Shown: positions 6,641 through 14,174 of the stretch, in pieces | Position numbering within the stretch: position 1 is the first letter of the stretch | Layout of the letters: each line of letters opens with the position of its first letter | Source: Flavobacterium psychrophilum | Lineage (GTDB): Bacteria > Bacteroidota > Bacteroidia > Flavobacteriales > Flavobacteriaceae | NCBI GenBank assembly: GCA_945872875.1 | Contig: CAMCBB010000040.1 | Span: 1 to 15,626 of the forward strand | DNA: 15,626 nucleotides | Direction of reading: 5' to 3' | Position numbers and translations under genes: made by a program | Notes under the pieces: model-generated | Told to the model about the DNA's origin: nothing | Database searches by the model: none | What the model saw: only the letters and a program-made list of their open reading frames with translations

Positions 6641-8548
6641 CTATATTTTACCGTCTTTTATTTGATCCACAATTTCTGGATTCAATAAAGTTGAAGTATC
6701 TCCAAAATTAGAGAAATCTCCTTCGGCAATTTTTCTTAATATTCTACGCATGATTTTTCCAGATCTTGTTTTTGGCAAACCTTCAACAAACTGAATTTTA
6801 TCCAATTTTGCAATTGGTCCAATTTGATCTGAAATCAATTGGTTGATCTCTTTTGCAAGATTTTCATGATTTCTGCTTTCACCAATCTCTTTTAAAATTA
6901 CAAAACCATAAAGTGCGTTTCCTTTAATATCATGTGGAAAACCTACAATTGCACTTTCTGCAACTGCAGGATGTTCATTAATTGCATCTTCAATAGGTGC
7001 AGTACCTAAATTATGTCCAGAAACAATAATTACATCATCAATTCTTCCGGTAATTCTATAATACCCAACTTCATCTCTTAAAGCACCATCTCCGGTAAAG
7101 TATTTACCAGGAAAAGCAGAGAAATAAGTTTCCTTATATCTTTGGTGATCTCCCCAAATACTTCTAGCCATAGAAGGCCAAGGAAATTTAATACACAAAC
7201 TACCTGTTACTTGATTTCCAACAATTTCATTACGCAATTCATCCATCAAAACAGGTTGAATTCCAGGTAATGGTAAGGATGCATAGGTTGGTTTTGTTGG
7301 AGTAACAAAAGGAATTGGCGATATCATAATCCCACCAGTTTCTGTTTGCCACCAAGTATCCACAAGTGGACAACGCTTCCCTCCTACATGGTCATTGTAC
7401 CAGTGCCAAGCCTCTTCGTTAATTGGTTCTCCAACTGATCCAATTACTTTTAAAGAACTCAAAGGAAATCTTTGAACATAATCTAAACTCTCTTTTGCAA
7501 GTGCTCTAATAGCTGTTGGTGCTGTGTAAAACTGATTAACTTTATGTTTTTCAATTACTTCCCAAAAACGGCTAAAATCTGGGTAAGAAGGAACTCCTTC
7601 AAAAATTACTGTTGTTGCTCCGTTTAATAATGGTCCATATAATATATACGAATGTCCGGTAATCCAACCAATATCAGCAGTACACCAATACACATCGTTT
7701 TCTTCGTAATTGAATATATTTTTAAAAGTATAAGCAGTGTAAACCATGTAACCGGCTGTGGTATGCACCATTCCTTTAGGCTTTCCTGTAGATCCTGAAG
7801 TATATAATATAAATAACGGATCTTCGGAATCCATAATTTCTGCTACATTATTTGGAACTGCAGCTTCCATTAATGGTTGTAGCCATTGGTCGCGTCCTTC
7901 TTTCATGTTTACTTCGGTATTTGTTCTTTTTACAACCAATACTTTTTTAACACATGGAGATTTTTCTATTGCCTCGTCTACAATGCCTTTTAAATCAATT
8001 GCTTTATTTCCTCGGTAACCTCCATCAGAAGTGATTACCATTTTACATTCCGAATCGTTAATTCTTGCTGAAACTGCAGAAGAAGAAAATCCAGCAAAAA
8101 CAACTGAATGTATAGCACCTATTCTGGCGCAAGCCAAAACTGAAACTGCCAATTCAGGAATCATTGGTAAATAAATACAAATGCGGTCTCCCTTTTTTAT
8201 ACCTTGTTCTCTAAGAACATTTGCCATTCTTGAAACTCGAGCATACAATTCGTTATAAGAAATATGTTGAGCTGCTTCACTTGGGTCGTTTGGTTCAAAT
8301 ATTATTGCAGTTTTTTCACCTCTTTTAGCTAAATGACGATCAATACAATTTTTTGTAATATTTACTTTGGCATCTACAAACCATTTGAATTTAGATTCTT
8401 GCATATCAAATTCAAAAACTTTATCCCATTTTTGGTACCAAGTGAAGTTTTCATCAGCAATACGATCCCAAAATTTTCTTGGTTCGCGTACTGATTTTTT
8501 ATACATTTTAAAGTAATGTTCTAAATTCAGTATTTTATAGTAACTCAT
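6641..8548 (-). CDS. acs: Acetate--CoA ligase (acetyl-CoA synthetase)
   Basis: This enzyme converts acetate, ATP and CoA to acetyl-CoA, AMP and PPi in two steps through acetyl-AMP. It is 635 residues, close to the usual ~650. The N-terminal ACAS region contains REPRKFWDRIADENF. The ATP-binding P-loop is YTSGSTGKPKG (249-259). ADIGWITGHSYILYGPL (291-307) follows. DTWWQTETGG (397-406) includes the tryptophan that limits the acyl pocket to acetate. The C-terminal lid carries PKTRSGKIMRR, with K598 as the catalytic lysine that is commonly controlled by acetylation. The hinge region has GHNLGTAPIE rather than the GHRLGTAEIE of enterobacterial enzymes. The start fits the family N-terminus. The gene stands alone, and no codirectional gene follows closely. 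Confidence 0.97.
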   Translation of the reverse strand: MSYYKILNLEHYFKMYKKSVREPRKFWDRIADENFTWYQKWDKVFEFDMQESKFKWFVDAKVNITKNCIDRHLAKRGEKTAIIFEPNDPSEAAQHISYNELYARVSRMANVLREQGIKKGDRICIYLPMIPELAVSVLACARIGAIHSVVFAGFSSSAVSARINDSECKMVITSDGGYRGNKAIDLKGIVDEAIEKSPCVKKVLVVKRTNTEVNMKEGRDQWLQPLMEAAVPNNVAEIMDSEDPLFILYTSGSTGKPKGMVHTTAGYMVYTAYTFKNIFNYEENDVYWCTADIGWITGHSYILYGPLLNGATTVIFEGVPSYPDFSRFWEVIEKHKVNQFYTAPTAIRALAKESLDYVQRFPLSSLKVIGSVGEPINEEAWHWYNDHVGGKRCPLVDTWWQTETGGIMISPIPFVTPTKPTYASLPLPGIQPVLMDELRNEIVGNQVTGSLCIKFPWPSMARSIWGDHQRYKETYFSAFPGKYFTGDGALRDEVGYYRITGRIDDVIIVSGHNLGTAPIEDAINEHPAVAESAIVGFPHDIKGNALYGFVILKEIGESRNHENLAKEINQLISDQIGPIAKLDKIQFVEGLPKTRSGKIMRRILRKIAEGDFSNFGDTSTLLNPEIVDQIKDGKI

Positions 8549-8663
8549 TTTTTGTATATACTTATAATATGTAAATATAGGTATTCTATTATTTTATATA
8601 AGTTATAAATTAATTAATAGATTTAAATTTATTTATAAAATCAAAATTTCATTTTAAGCAATT

Positions 8664-8675
8664 TACTTATAAGTA
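8664..8675. promoter_or_regulatory. Palindrome upstream of acs
   Basis: TACTTATAAGTA is a perfect 12-base palindrome about 116 bases upstream of the acs start. A related sequence, TACTTATAATATG, occurs near 8560 just before the start codon. It could be a regulator-binding site, but short AT-only symmetric sequences are frequent by chance in such DNA. No TAnnTTTG box was found for acs on the minus strand; the nearest is TATATTTA (8579-8572), with one mismatch. Confidence 0.25.
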
Positions 8676-8717
8676 TTATGTATTTTATCTCTTTGAATTA
8701 TATACCTTTAAATATAT

Positions 8718-8740
8718 ATCATTTATCCAGGATAAATGAT
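8718..8740. terminator. Perfect palindrome after the symporter gene (possible terminator)
   Basis: Two perfect 11-base arms, ATCATTTATCC (8718-8728) and GGATAAATGAT (8730-8740), flank a single A. As RNA this folds into a 10-bp stem with a three-base loop. It starts 13 bases after the symporter stop on the minus strand, as expected for a terminator, although the downstream sequence there (ATATATTTAAAGG) is only moderately U-rich. On the plus strand it is followed by five T residues. A protein-binding site upstream of acs is an alternative. Confidence 0.5.
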
Positions 8741-8752
8741 TTTTAATCGTCA

Positions 8753-10009
8753 TTAACTGTCTTTTTCCCAATTACCTACAACTGAGGTTGCAATTGCATT
8801 ACCTAAAACATTAGTTGCACTTCTAAACATATCACAAAAATGATCAATAGGCAATATCAAAGCTATACCCTCAACTGGAATTTTAAACATACCACAGGTG
8901 GCTGCAACTACAACTAAACTTGCTCTAGGAACTCCGGCAATTCCTTTACTTGTTAACATTAATACCAACAACATAGTTATTTGAGTAGATACATCTAAAT
9001 CTACTCCATAAACTTGTGCAATAAAAATACTCGCAAAGGTCATGTACATCATACTACCATCTAAATTAAATGAATATCCTAGTGGTAACATGAAAGAAAC
9101 TATTTTATCTTTTACTCCAAATCGCTCTAATTCTTCGGTTAATTTTGGAAACACTGCCTCACTACTTGTAGTGCCAAATGCAATCATTAATGGACTAATT
9201 ATTCGTTTTAATAATGTAGCCATTTGATTTCTTAAGAAAATAAAACCAATAACTAGTAAAAACAACCATAGTGAAGCAATTCCGACTAAAAATGAACTAA
9301 AAAACTTAGCGTATGTAAATAATAATTCACTTATATCTTTAATTGCAAATACTCCAGCAATGGCACCAAACACTCCTATTGGTGCAAATTTCATTACATA
9401 GTTTACCATTTTTAAAATGATATGAGATGTTTTGTCTAATGCATTAACGATTGGTTTTGAATTTTCACCAATTGAAGCCGCTGCTAATCCAAAGAAAATT
9501 GAAAATATTACAATCTGTAAAATTTCATTATTGGCCATTGCCTCAATAATACTTTTTGGAATTATATGTTCTATAAAATTTTGAGCAGAAAATCCCTCCA
9601 CCTTTTCAGTTAGTTCATTTGCAGCATTTTTATCAATTGTTCCTAATTGCAATCCTACACCAGGCTTCAAGGTATTTACCCAAAACATACCAATCAATAA
9701 TGAAATAAATGATGCAGTGAAAAACCATACCAAAGCTTTCCCCCCAATTCTACCAACTGATTTAACATCTCCAAGTTTAGCTATTCCAACAACCAAAGTT
9801 GTAAAGACCAATGGGGCAATTATCATTTGAACCAATCGAATGAATACAGTAGCTAACATTTTTATTTTATCGCTAAAATTTTTAGCATCATCAGCAATAT
9901 AATTATTATGAATTATTACACCCAGAATAGCCCCTAGGAGCATAGCAATTACAATTTGAATAGTTATATTGTTTAAAATTGATTTTTTTAAATTGTTTTT
10001 AGTCTCCAT
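8753..10009 (-). CDS. Dicarboxylate/amino acid:cation symporter (DAACS family)
   Basis: This 418-residue secondary transporter is of the GltPh/GltP/DctA fold, with eight membrane helices and two re-entrant hairpins. Landmarks are RLVQMIIAPLVF (58-69), hairpin 1 FGTTSSEAVFPKL (278-290), helix 7 SFNLDGS (313-319; NMDGT-equivalent), hairpin 2 TSKGIAGVPRAS (353-364), and helix 8 DHFCDMFRSATNVLGN (389-404). Against GltPh, D393 and R396 correspond to the aspartate that binds the substrate amino group and the arginine that binds its side-chain carboxylate, which favours an acidic amino acid over a plain dicarboxylate. N404 replaces the Na1-site aspartate, so coupling may differ. The start codon shares one base with the stop of aroC, indicating translational coupling. 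Confidence 0.92.
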   Translation of the reverse strand: METKNNLKKSILNNITIQIVIAMLLGAILGVIIHNNYIADDAKNFSDKIKMLATVFIRLVQMIIAPLVFTTLVVGIAKLGDVKSVGRIGGKALVWFFTASFISLLIGMFWVNTLKPGVGLQLGTIDKNAANELTEKVEGFSAQNFIEHIIPKSIIEAMANNEILQIVIFSIFFGLAAASIGENSKPIVNALDKTSHIILKMVNYVMKFAPIGVFGAIAGVFAIKDISELLFTYAKFFSSFLVGIASLWLFLLVIGFIFLRNQMATLLKRIISPLMIAFGTTSSEAVFPKLTEELERFGVKDKIVSFMLPLGYSFNLDGSMMYMTFASIFIAQVYGVDLDVSTQITMLLVLMLTSKGIAGVPRASLVVVAATCGMFKIPVEGIALILPIDHFCDMFRSATNVLGNAIATSVVGNWEKDS

Positions 10010-11073
10010 TATTTTTGGTACGATTTATTTAGTAAATAAAAATCTGCAAGGACTATGGCTGCCATTGCTTCTACAATTGGAACTGCTCTTGGAACCACAC
10101 AGGGATCGTGTCTCCCTTTTCCTTGCTGTTCGATTATCAAATTTTCACTCGATAATACTTCTTGTTTTTGAATCAAGGTTGCAACTGGTTTAAATGCAAC
10201 TCTAAAGTAAATATCCATACCGTTTGAAATTCCACCTTGAATACCTCCAGAAAGATTCGTTTTAGTTGTTCCATCTGAATTATACAAATCATTATGTTCA
10301 CTGCCTTTCATCTGAGACCCACAAAAACCACTTCCATATTCAAATCCCTTAACTGCATTTATAGATAGCATTGCTTTTCCTAATTCGGCATGTAATTTAT
10401 CAAAAACTGGTTCACCTAGACCAATGGGTACATTTTGAATTACACAAGTAATTGTTCCGCCAATTGTATCTCCTTGTTTTTTTATTTCCAGAATGTGTTT
10501 TTCCATTTTTTTTGCAGTTTCAATATCTGGACAACGAACTGCATTACTTTCTATACTTGAAAAATTTAACTCCTGATAAGGTTTATTAATTGAAATATTT
10601 CCAACAGAAGAAACAAACGCATTAATTTTAACATCAGTCAGAACTTGTTTAGCAATTGCTCCTGCAACTACCCTACAAGCGGTTTCTCTTGCCGAACTCC
10701 TTCCACCTCCCCGATAATCTCGAATACCGTATTTTTTTTCGTATACATAATCGGCGTGACTAGGTCTGTATGTTTCTATGTTTTGAGAATAATCTCCAGA
10801 TTTTTGATTGGTATTTTTAATTGTAAATCCAATTGGAGTTCCCGTGGTTTTTCCTTCAAAAATTCCGGAAAGAAATTGCACTTCATCATCTTCTTTGCGT
10901 TGTGTTACAATTGAAGATTGACCAGGCTTTCTCCTTTGCATTTCAAAATGAATTGCATCTGTATCTAATTCAATTCCGGGTGGACATCCATCAATAATCC
11001 CTCCTATCGAATGACCATGGGATTCTCCAAATGTGGTAATTCTAAAAAGAGTTCCGTAGCTATTTCCAGCCAT
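10009..11073 (-). CDS. aroC: Chorismate synthase
   Basis: This enzyme catalyses the last shikimate-pathway step, the 1,4-anti-elimination of phosphate from EPSP to give chorismate, using reduced FMN. It is 354 residues, the normal length. The signatures are intact: FGESHG (15-20) with catalytic H19, [14 protein letters not shown] with H106, [11 protein letters not shown] (121-131) for FMN/EPSP binding, [10 protein letters not shown] (277-285 region) and [17 protein letters not shown] (from 321). The ATG gives the expected [20 protein letters not shown] start. It is the first gene of a two-gene unit with the symporter. A shikimate-pathway partner is not seen, so the pairing with a transporter may be for expression rather than pathway logic. 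Confidence 0.97.
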   Translation of the reverse strand: MAGNSYGTLFRITTFGESHGHSIGGIIDGCPPGIELDTDAIHFEMQRRKPGQSSIVTQRKEDDEVQFLSGIFEGKTTGTPIGFTIKNTNQKSGDYSQNIETYRPSHADYVYEKKYGIRDYRGGGRSSARETACRVVAGAIAKQVLTDVKINAFVSSVGNISINKPYQELNFSSIESNAVRCPDIETAKKMEKHILEIKKQGDTIGGTITCVIQNVPIGLGEPVFDKLHAELGKAMLSINAVKGFEYGSGFCGSQMKGSEHNDLYNSDGTTKTNLSGGIQGGISNGMDIYFRVAFKPVATLIQKQEVLSSENLIIEQQGKGRHDPCVVPRAVPIVEAMAAIVLADFYLLNKSYQK

Positions 11074-11089
11074 AGTAGTTTGTTTTTCA

Positions 11090-11097
11090 CAAAAATA
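11090..11097 (-). promoter_or_regulatory. -7 box for aroC-symporter
   Basis: On the minus strand TATTTTTG (11097-11090) matches TAnnTTTG exactly, 16 bases before the aroC ATG. No TTG lies at the standard -33 distance. The 97-base gap to the divergent lipoprotein gene holds promoters for both directions. Confidence 0.4.
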
Positions 11098-11145
11098 GAA
11101 TTAAAATGTTAACGACTATACTTTTTTTAAACAAAAAAGTTTTAA

Positions 11146-11153
11146 TACATTCG
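11146..11153 (+). promoter_or_regulatory. Possible -7 box for the lipoprotein gene
   Basis: TACATTCG differs from TAnnTTTG at one position and lies 17 bases before the ATG at 11171. A similar TATCTTCG variant occurs upstream of bshA (minus strand, 14157-14150). The assignment is weak. Confidence 0.25.
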
Positions 11154-11170
11154 CATCAAATAATAAATTC

Positions 11171-11980
11171 ATGAAATATAAATTCAGCATGTTGCTAACC
11201 CTATTTATGTTAATCAACATATCCTGCTCTAGTTCAAATCCAGGTGAAGAAATAATCATTCCAGAAACTCCAACAACTTATATGCCATTAAAAGATGGAA
11301 ATTATTGGAACTATGATGTACAACAAGTTAACGCTGGCGCTATAAATTCATCATTAGGTATTGATCATTTGTATGTTTCAAATGATACTCTAATTAGTGG
11401 AGTTACATTTAAAAAAATGAAAACAACAAACAATGCAAATGGATTTTTTTCAAGAACTTTAAAAAACAATGGTGTAAAAATTAGTGGAAGTTCTCTTATT
11501 GCAACAGGTACATTTTCAATCCCATTTCCTGGATTAATAACTCCAGTAGAAATTAATTTAAATAATTTTGCTTTCTTTAAAGATAATGCTCCAATTGGAA
11601 CAGAAATTGGCATTACATCAGGAACACTTCAACAAACAGTTAATAATTATCCTTTAGATATCAATTACACCTTAAAAGCAGTTGCTCAAGAATCTTTACC
11701 AAATTATACTTCTAACAATGTTACTTACAACAATGTTAAAAAGACAAGGTTGTTGTTGAATCTAAAAATATCAACAACTAATTCTGGTGTTACTGCAATA
11801 TTATTAGCAGATCAAACTGTATTTACAATTAATGAGTATTTTGCAAAAAATATTGGCAATGTGTATACTAATACTTATTTTCATTATGAGATTAACCCAG
11901 ATATTGCAACTCAATTTGGTGTACCACCAACTGCATCAGAAACTCAAGAGGAATTTCTGACAACCTATTTATTAAATTAA
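11171..11980 (+). CDS. Hypothetical lipoprotein
   Basis: This 269-residue protein begins with a short basic N-region and hydrophobic core (MKYKFSMLLTLFMLINIS), followed by C19 and a serine-rich linker, consistent with a lipoprotein. The residue at -3 of the lipobox is Asn rather than Leu, so processing is slightly less certain. The mature part has PLKDGNYWNYDVQQ (39-52), a motif seen at the start of many Bacteroidota secreted beta-rich proteins, followed by alternating Thr/Asn/Ser-rich stretches suggesting a beta-sandwich. It contains no other cysteine. I recognise no enzyme motif. It is followed 63 bases later by a small beta-barrel gene and the two may be co-transcribed. A surface or periplasmic location is inferred. 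Confidence 0.75.
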   Translation: MKYKFSMLLTLFMLINISCSSSNPGEEIIIPETPTTYMPLKDGNYWNYDVQQVNAGAINSSLGIDHLYVSNDTLISGVTFKKMKTTNNANGFFSRTLKNNGVKISGSSLIATGTFSIPFPGLITPVEINLNNFAFFKDNAPIGTEIGITSGTLQQTVNNYPLDINYTLKAVAQESLPNYTSNNVTYNNVKKTRLLLNLKISTTNSGVTAILLADQTVFTINEYFAKNIGNVYTNTYFHYEINPDIATQFGVPPTASETQEEFLTTYLLN

Positions 11981-11984
11981 GATA

Positions 11985-12045
11985 ATATCACAATAGAATA
12001 TCATTTTTTCCGTTTTTTATTTAGATAATTTAATTCTTGTGATAT
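11985..12045. repeat. Inverted repeat whose right arm covers the beta-barrel start codon
   Basis: ATATCACAA (11985-11993) and TTGTGATAT (12037-12045) form a perfect 9-base inverted repeat separated by 43 bases. The right arm includes the first two bases of the ATG at 12044. In the transcript, pairing would bury the start codon of the beta-barrel gene. This is the only notable structure in the gap between the two genes. Confidence 0.4.
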
Positions 12046-12538
12046 GAAAAAAAATCTTCTTTTTGTATATTTATTATTTAGTATAATAATCAATTCAAAT
12101 GCGCAAAACTTTTCAAAAAATGCATTAGGTTTAAGACTTGGAAACAATGACGGATTTGGAGCCGAAATTTCATATCAGAGAGCACTTTCATCTAGTAATA
12201 GAGCAGAAATAGACTTAGGTTGGCAAAATAGCAATAATGTTTCAGTAATAAAATTAACCGGATTGTATCAATGGATTTGGCAGATAGACAATGGATTAAA
12301 TTGGTATGCTGGAGCCGGTGCTGGAATTATAAGTTGGAGTAATTCAAATAATATCCCTAAGGATAGCGGTGTTTTGTTTAATGCAGCGGGTACTATTGGA
12401 TTAGAATATTCATTTAAAGATACTCCAATTCAAATTTCTTTAGACTTGAGGCCAGAATTGTATTTTGCAACAGGAGGCTACAGAAATTCAAATTTTGGCA
12501 ATCAATTAGCACTAGGAGTTCGGTATAAATTTGATTAA
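12044..12538 (+). CDS. Small outer-membrane beta-barrel protein
   Basis: This 164-residue protein has a clear signal peptide (MKKNLLFVYLLFSIIINSNA, cleavage before QNFSKN). The mature part alternates hydrophobic and polar residues in about eight strands: ALGLRLG, FGAEISYQRAL, NRAEIDLGW, VIKLTGLYQW, LNWYAGAGAGI, LFNAAGTIGLEYSF, IQISLDLRPELYF, and the C-terminal LALGVRYKF. The last strand ends with an aromatic residue near the C-terminus, as outer-membrane barrels require for BAM recognition, but with an added Asp. The size and pattern match small OmpA/OmpW-type porin-like barrels. No ligand can be assigned. It may share a transcript with the upstream lipoprotein and ends in a bidirectional terminator. 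Confidence 0.8.
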   Translation: MKKNLLFVYLLFSIIINSNAQNFSKNALGLRLGNNDGFGAEISYQRALSSSNRAEIDLGWQNSNNVSVIKLTGLYQWIWQIDNGLNWYAGAGAGIISWSNSNNIPKDSGVLFNAAGTIGLEYSFKDTPIQISLDLRPELYFATGGYRNSNFGNQLALGVRYKFD

Positions 12539-12542
12539 ATAT

Positions 12543-12570
12543 AAAAAATCCCATTTAAATGAGATTTTTT
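12543..12570. terminator. Bidirectional intrinsic terminator
   Basis: AAAAAATC (12543-12550) pairs with GATTTTTT (12563-12570), and the central CATTTAAATG (12552-12561) is itself self-complementary, with one C/A mismatch between the two parts. It begins five bases after the stop of the plus-strand beta-barrel gene and overlaps the stop of the minus-strand lipoprotein gene. It has T runs in both directions and so serves both convergent transcripts. Confidence 0.8.
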
Positions 12571-12991
12571 ATTCCTTTATTTCAATAGTTTTTTTAGACT
12601 TAACTTTAATTACATAACAAGGACTTGTAGTAACTAGATTATTAGTTTGAGGTTCAATTTCTTTTATTGATAATATTATTTTATCATTCACTTCCTCAAT
12701 AGTTTCTACTTTTATAGTATATCCTTCTTTATTTTTTTCTCCCAAATTAATTAATATGAAATTACAAGAGTTAATTTCTTCTTTAGTTATGTAAGGTTTA
12801 ATCATCTTATCTTTTAATAACATATTAAATTCCTTTTGCTCTGTAATTATTTCGTAAAACTGAAAAGGCGCTCCTCCATAGTCACTTCTGAATAGTATAT
12901 CATATAAAGATTTGGATTCCATTGGAGACCTTTTTGAACTGCAAGAAAATAACACAAGTGCTATTGAAAAAAATATGATTTTTTTAAACAT
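12569..12991 (-). CDS. Small lipoprotein with PrcB-like C-terminal domain
   Basis: This 140-residue lipoprotein uses the ATG at 12991-12989. The frame stays open 38 codons further upstream, but that extension runs inside bshA and would place a signal peptide in mid-protein. From this start MFKKIIFFSIALVLFSC gives a textbook lipobox (LFSC, C17). The mature region has YGGAPFQFYEIITEQKEF, then NFILINLGEKNKEGYTIKV, NDKIILSIKEIEP and a final SPCYVIKVKSKK. This order of strands resembles the PrcB_C domain of a Treponema protease-complex subunit, by recollection and without an alignment. The gene starts seven bases after the bshA stop and is surely co-transcribed with it. Whether it acts with a protease is unknown. 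Confidence 0.7.
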   Translation of the reverse strand: MFKKIIFFSIALVLFSCSSKRSPMESKSLYDILFRSDYGGAPFQFYEIITEQKEFNMLLKDKMIKPYITKEEINSCNFILINLGEKNKEGYTIKVETIEEVNDKIILSIKEIEPQTNNLVTTSPCYVIKVKSKKTIEIKE

Positions 12992-12998
12992 AAATAAT

Positions 12999-14132
12999 TT
13001 ATTTAGAATCTTCAATCGCTTTATAATAAATTGATTCGTACAAAGGCAAGACATTATGTATATCAAACTGCTTTGCAACTGATAATGCATTTTCTTTAAA
13101 TGCATTTAAAGTTTCTTTATTACTTAGAATTTTAATCGCATTTTCTGCCATTTCATTAACAGCTCCCACATTACTTAAATAACCAGATACACCTTCAAAG
13201 TTAACTTCTGGTAATCCTCCAGTATTACTTGAAATTACAGGAACTCGCCAAGCCATAGCTTCTAAAGCTGCTAGACCAAAACTTTCTGTTTCAGATGGTA
13301 ATAAAAATAAATCAGAATTTGATAAAATACTATCTATTTCATTACTGTTTCCAAAAAATATGACCTTATCAGTAATTCCTAATTTTTCACAAAGTTGCTC
13401 TGCTTTAACTTTTTCAGGACCATCGCCCACCATCATTAATTTAGCTGGAAGTGTTTGTTGAATTTTATCAAATATCTTAATGACATCTGGAATTCGTTTT
13501 ACCTTTCTAAAATTACTTATGTGTGTAATGATTCGCTCTTCTTGTTTTGCCATTGTAGATCTCTGGCAAACCGAATTGTATTCTAAGGGATGTTTTACTA
13601 ACTCAATAAAATTTGGAATCACATGAATTTCTTTTTTAATATCAAATAATTCGTAGGTCGCATCCTTTAAACTTTGAGAAACCGAAGTAACTACATCCGA
13701 TTTATTGATACTAAAACTTACTGCTGTTTTATAATTTGGATGATTACCAACCAATGTAATATCTGTGCCGTGAAGTGTCGTTACCATTGGTATAGAAATA
13801 CCTTCATCCTTCAACATTTGTTTAGCCATATATCCAGCATAAGCATGCGGAATAGCATAATGCACATGCAATATTTCTATTTTATATAACTTAACCATAT
13901 CAACCAATTTGCTTGAAAGTGCTAATTCGTATGGTTGATAATGAAATAATGGATATTCAGGAACATTAACTTCGTGGTAATGTACATTTGAATTTAGCAA
14001 AGCCAATCGAACTGGCTGCCTGTATGTAATAAAATGAACTTCATGGCCACGATTAGCTAATTCAATACCTAATTCGGTTGCTACTACACCACTACCTCCA
14101 AAAGTTGGATAACAAACAATTGCTATTTTCAT
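12999..14132 (-). CDS. bshA: N-acetyl-alpha-D-glucosaminyl L-malate synthase
   Basis: This is the first enzyme of bacillithiol biosynthesis, transferring GlcNAc from UDP-GlcNAc to L-malate in the cytoplasm. It is 377 residues, as expected for BshA, with a GT4/GT-B fold. The N-terminal CYPTFGGSGVVATELG (7-22) is the BshA hallmark. ILHVHYAIPHAYAGYMAKQ (87-105) and TLHGTDITLVG (119-129) follow. The donor-binding ESFGLAALE (283-291) is the E-x7-E motif of GT4 enzymes, followed by VPVISSNTGGLPE. The remaining pathway enzymes (bshB, bshC) are not in the window. It sits between a GH3/serine-hydrolase fusion (42 bases upstream) and a small lipoprotein (seven bases downstream), all in one direction. 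Confidence 0.94.
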   Translation of the reverse strand: MKIAIVCYPTFGGSGVVATELGIELANRGHEVHFITYRQPVRLALLNSNVHYHEVNVPEYPLFHYQPYELALSSKLVDMVKLYKIEILHVHYAIPHAYAGYMAKQMLKDEGISIPMVTTLHGTDITLVGNHPNYKTAVSFSINKSDVVTSVSQSLKDATYELFDIKKEIHVIPNFIELVKHPLEYNSVCQRSTMAKQEERIITHISNFRKVKRIPDVIKIFDKIQQTLPAKLMMVGDGPEKVKAEQLCEKLGITDKVIFFGNSNEIDSILSNSDLFLLPSETESFGLAALEAMAWRVPVISSNTGGLPEVNFEGVSGYLSNVGAVNEMAENAIKILSNKETLNAFKENALSVAKQFDIHNVLPLYESIYYKAIEDSK

Positions 14133-14174
14133 GTTGTTTTATTGAAATACGAAGATACTATTTTACTTCGAATA

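Noticed and set aside
7758..8018. Open frame opposite acs
   Set aside because: It is antisense to a highly conserved region of acs and has no recognisable protein features. Other frames opposite aroC, bshA and the exonuclease gene were dropped for the same reason.
8549..8752. Possible small RNA or short gene in the AT-rich gap upstream of acs
   Set aside because: I see no convincing reading frame or promoter-terminator pair; only the two palindromes listed stand out.
12992..13105. Upstream extension of the PrcB-like lipoprotein gene into bshA
   Set aside because: It would put 38 extra residues before a clear lipoprotein signal peptide and overlap bshA by 107 bases; the start at 12991 fits the lipobox and the seven-base gap.
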